Assembly: GCA_029856045.1 (NCBI GenBank)
Contig: JAHQWG010000025.1
Coordinates: 62,001-126,000, forward strand
Direction of reading: 5' to 3'
Length of the DNA stretch: 64,000 nucleotides
DNA from: Promethearchaeia archaeon
GTDB lineage: Archaea > Asgardarchaeota > Lokiarchaeia > Sigyniarchaeales > SOKP01
Shown: positions 61,893 to 64,000 of the stretch, in pieces
Layout of the letters: every line of letters starts with the position of its first letter
Numbering within the stretch: position 1 is the stretch's first letter
The notes under the pieces: generated by a model
Seen by the model: only the letters and a program-made list of their open reading frames with translations
What the model was told of the DNA's origin: nothing
Database searches by the model: none
Made by a program: the position numbers and the translations under genes

Positions 61893-63488
61893 ATGTCTAC
61901 CTTTCTCATTGTATTCATCATTTCCTGCGGTTTATTAACGTTTTTCTTATTATTGACGTTTTTCTATTATCAACAAATACAAAAAATGCAACTAACTGAA
62001 GAACTTGAGAAAAAAGAAAAATCTTTAGAAACTATACTTGAGAGATATGCCCTTAAAGAAAAGAAAAATGTTATGATGGAAAAATTGGCTCAAATTTCTC
62101 AAATAATTGCTGAAACTGAAAGTGAAATTGCCATAAAAACATCTCAAAGAACAAAACTTGCTGAAGAGTCTTTTAAGGAAAAAAGTTCTGAAGTAGAAAT
62201 CATTCAGCAAGCAGATGTAAAATATCGGACTTTTTCTCAAGATTTATCGTCTGCAATGCCTATTTCTGAAGAAGAAAGGCAAAGGGACTTAACAGATTTG
62301 AAAAATGCAATCGAAATATTAGAAAGTTTGGATGAAACAAAATATTTAAAAGATCAAAAAACAGTTGATGTTGCAAAAGGTTTATTTTTTGATAAGATGT
62401 CTCAAAAAATTAATTCTATAATAAATGAATTAAATTTAAGAGATTATAAAGTAATACCTGACGAAAGATTGGTATTTCATTCTTTAAAAAGTATCCCACA
62501 ACTAAAGAATGAAGATTTTGAACCACTCTTAAATATAATGAAAGAAACGGGATTTTTTAATGATTTCATTGAAGTCAATCCAAAGTTGAGTTTAATTATT
62601 TTTCAAAAAGAAAAATTAATCTTTAATCAATCTGAAAAGGTTCTTCTCGCATTTGCATATGCAGAAGATTATTTAACTCCTCAAAAATTAATGGAACTTA
62701 CTGAATGGAATAATGCGTTTGCTATGAAGGTGATAAATTCATTAAAAGAAAAAGGACTTTTAACAATATTTGATGAGAACATAAAAATTGACGGTTTTGG
62801 AAATGTAGATGAGCGGAAAAAATGGAATGAATTCATAGAAGATCAAATTAAAGAAGAAAAAGAAGAATTTGAACGAAAAAGACACCGCCAAAAAGAGAGA
62901 GAAAATGAATTTAAAGAAAAAATACGTTTAAAACAACAAAAAATAAAAAAAATTGAAGACCAGAGATTAAAAGATATAGGTGATTTAAAGATTGCTATGG
63001 AAAAGCTGGAGGAAATAGCTTATTTCGATTCTAAACCGTCGTCGGAAGAAATCACTAGAGAACAAATTTCGGAAAAAATACTTGAATATTATGAGCAAAA
63101 TTTAATCTTAAATGGAGGATTAGTGCAATTTTCAAAAATTTTTGAACATATAAAAGAAGATTATCCGAAGATAAATGTTAAAAAGATTTTAGACGTACTA
63201 CATAAATTCCAAGAAATGCAAATGATTAAAGATTCTTTTATGTTAGGCAGAGCTAGGATATACCTGTTTCAAGAAATGGAATTTAATGATAAAGATAAAG
63301 AGTTTTTATTATTAAATATAAATAAAAAACCCATGACAAAAGAAGAATTTTTAAAAGCACTAAAATGGGATGAGGAGAATTTATTAAAAATTATGAAAAA
63401 ACTTCAGGGATATAATATTTTAAGAATTGAAGAAAATAAAATAATAATTCCTGGAATTAAACAAAAAAATATAACAGATGAAGAATAG
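61893..63488 (+). CDS. Membrane-anchored protein with two EAP30 (ESCRT-II)-like winged-helix units
   Basis: A protein of 531 residues. An N-terminal membrane helix (residues 3-25) leads to a coiled coil (28-115). Two homologous halves follow. Half 1 (about 130-305) starts DLTDLKNAIEILESL and ends with a winged helix (KLMELTEWNNAFAMKVINSL then KEKGLLTIF). Half 2 (about 358-525) starts DIGDLKIAMEKLEEI, has LILNGGLVQFSKIFEHIKED and ends FLKALKWDEENLLKIMKKLQ. The segment order and the LKWxxxxxxxxMxxL pattern resemble the EAP30 domain of Vps22 (NGGLITLEELH; IKASLKWETERARQVLEHL). A charged coil links the halves. An ESCRT-II-like role is inference. Confidence 0.5.
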   Translation: MSTFLIVFIISCGLLTFFLLLTFFYYQQIQKMQLTEELEKKEKSLETILERYALKEKKNVMMEKLAQISQIIAETESEIAIKTSQRTKLAEESFKEKSSEVEIIQQADVKYRTFSQDLSSAMPISEEERQRDLTDLKNAIEILESLDETKYLKDQKTVDVAKGLFFDKMSQKINSIINELNLRDYKVIPDERLVFHSLKSIPQLKNEDFEPLLNIMKETGFFNDFIEVNPKLSLIIFQKEKLIFNQSEKVLLAFAYAEDYLTPQKLMELTEWNNAFAMKVINSLKEKGLLTIFDENIKIDGFGNVDERKKWNEFIEDQIKEEKEEFERKRHRQKERENEFKEKIRLKQQKIKKIEDQRLKDIGDLKIAMEKLEEIAYFDSKPSSEEITREQISEKILEYYEQNLILNGGLVQFSKIFEHIKEDYPKINVKKILDVLHKFQEMQMIKDSFMLGRARIYLFQEMEFNDKDKEFLLLNINKKPMTKEEFLKALKWDEENLLKIMKKLQGYNILRIEENKIIIPGIKQKNITDEE

Positions 63489-63489
63489 T

Positions 63490-64000
63490 CTAAGAGAATT
63501 TTTCTTTCACAAATTCCATTACTTTAATTATTTCTTCCAAGTGTGTCTCTCTTTTCCCAAAAATATAAAACCTGACATCAGGACCTGTTCCCGAAGGTCT
63601 GAAATATAGAATAGAATCCTCACTTTTGAGTTGATAAGTATCAATCTTATTATTATTATCAGATAAACTTCTGATTTGATATTCTTTATTATCTAATTTT
63701 AAGGATTTTCCGTCATACTTCTCAAAATTTTTCATTATTTTGATTTTCTCCACATCAACAGCGGGAATTGTTCTGTTTATTCCCTTTATTGTCCAATCAA
63801 TTGCATCGGAAATTCTATATCCTCTGACTATCAACTCAGAAAGTATGATTAGAGCTGGAACGGGGTATTTATCTGCAATTATGGGAAAAGGTGTTTCAAA
63901 ATCATATTCTTCCGTGTTATTTTTTTTGGTAACTTTTAATATGTTGAATGTATGACCCCCACTTTCCTCCCACGCTGCAACTATTAAGTTCTCATCAATA
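63490..64000 (-). CDS. Phosphoglucomutase/phosphomannomutase family, C-terminal part (5' end outside window)
   Basis: The C-terminal 169 residues of an alpha-D-phosphohexomutase; the frame stays open to the window end. The sugar-binding loop of domain 3 is WEESGGHTFNI, near the visible N-terminus, and domain 4 has the phosphate-binding loop FRPSGTGPDVRFYIFG. The family interconverts hexose 1- and 6-phosphates for glycolytic or glycan precursor pathways; whether the substrate is glucose, mannose or glucosamine cannot be decided from this part. A shorter start at TTG 63834 is not real. It converges on the EAP30-like gene with one base between the stops. Confidence 0.8.
   Translation of the reverse strand, partial: IDENLIVAAWEESGGHTFNILKVTKKNNTEEYDFETPFPIIADKYPVPALIILSELIVRGYRISDAIDWTIKGINRTIPAVDVEKIKIMKNFEKYDGKSLKLDNKEYQIRSLSDNNNKIDTYQLKSEDSILYFRPSGTGPDVRFYIFGKRETHLEEIIKVMEFVKEKFS

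Noticed and set aside
1..64000. tRNA, rRNA, CRISPR arrays, IS elements or prophage genes
   Set aside because: No GC-rich cloverleaf-like segment, regularly spaced repeat, transposase or phage structural gene was seen by eye; a tRNAscan or CRISPR search was not possible here.

Overview
The window looks like a piece of an Asgard archaeal chromosome, most likely from the Lokiarchaeia. It is AT-rich, densely coding on both strands, and uses archaeal TATA promoters and U-tract ends. It carries archaeal genes (geranylgeranyl reductase-type flavoprotein, ADH synthase of the archaeal shikimate route, a short XPF nuclease without helicase) next to eukaryote-like domains typical of Asgards: a tandem Roadblock/LC7 protein, a longin-like/Arf-like GTPase fusion, and a membrane-anchored protein with two EAP30 (ESCRT-II)-like winged-helix units. 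No rRNA, tRNA, CRISPR array, IS element or prophage was seen. These assignments come from reading motifs by eye; no database search was run.

Layout. 1-5.3 kb: 3' end of a chelatase-type VWA protein, an ATP-grasp enzyme, the Roadblock protein and two coiled-coil proteins. 5.4-9.9 kb: two single-domain MaoC-type dehydratases flanking a flavin reductase-like protein, an MBL-fold hydrolase, a decayed CrtI-like flavoprotein gene and a PHP phosphatase. 10-13.5 kb: alpha/beta hydrolase, RACo-like corrinoid activator, second MBL hydrolase. 13.5-17.3 kb: PD-(D/E)XK nuclease-like protein, PAP2 phosphatase, geranylgeranyl reductase-like protein, unknown protein. 17.4-27 kb: a catabolic island with a ThDP enzyme, IlvD/Edd dehydratase, Gfo/Idh/MocA oxidoreductase, split UxaA/SuyAB-type lyase, RidA and a D-threonine aldolase-like PLP enzyme. 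27-31 kb: two MFS transporters, a small membrane protein, a second flavin reductase-like protein. 31-36 kb: enoyl-CoA hydratase and three tandem 3-hydroxyacyl-CoA dehydrogenase paralogues. 36-45 kb: longin-like GTPase, CDF-like membrane fusion, SDR dehydrogenase, XPF nuclease, three hexapeptide-transferase modules in two genes, an orphan [NiFe]-hydrogenase-like subunit. 45-53.7 kb: membrane-bound subtilase, ADH synthase, L-aspartate oxidase, low-molecular-weight phosphatase, stomatin, OMPDC/HUMPS-family protein, DUF4139 protein. 53.9-58.9 kb: a complete acetone carboxylase operon (beta, alpha, gamma). 59-64 kb: M28 peptidase with inserted membrane helices, acyl-CoA dehydrogenase, the EAP30-like protein and the 3' end of a phosphohexomutase.

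How the genes fit together. Several modules centre on acyl-CoA chemistry: MaoC dehydratases, enoyl-CoA hydratase, 3-hydroxyacyl-CoA dehydrogenases, SDR dehydrogenase and acyl-CoA dehydrogenase. Acetone carboxylase would supply acetoacetate, which could enter this network as acetoacetyl-CoA (inference). The 17-27 kb island looks like a separate pathway for hydroxy acids or D-amino acids.

A cross-cutting observation concerns translation starts. Many genes here have a Shine-Dalgarno (SD)-like element (GGAGGTGA or GTGAT type) about 5-7 nt before the start. By that rule at least two genes, the acetone carboxylase beta subunit and the third 3-hydroxyacyl-CoA dehydrogenase, appear to start on AUA, and three others have near-cognate candidates.
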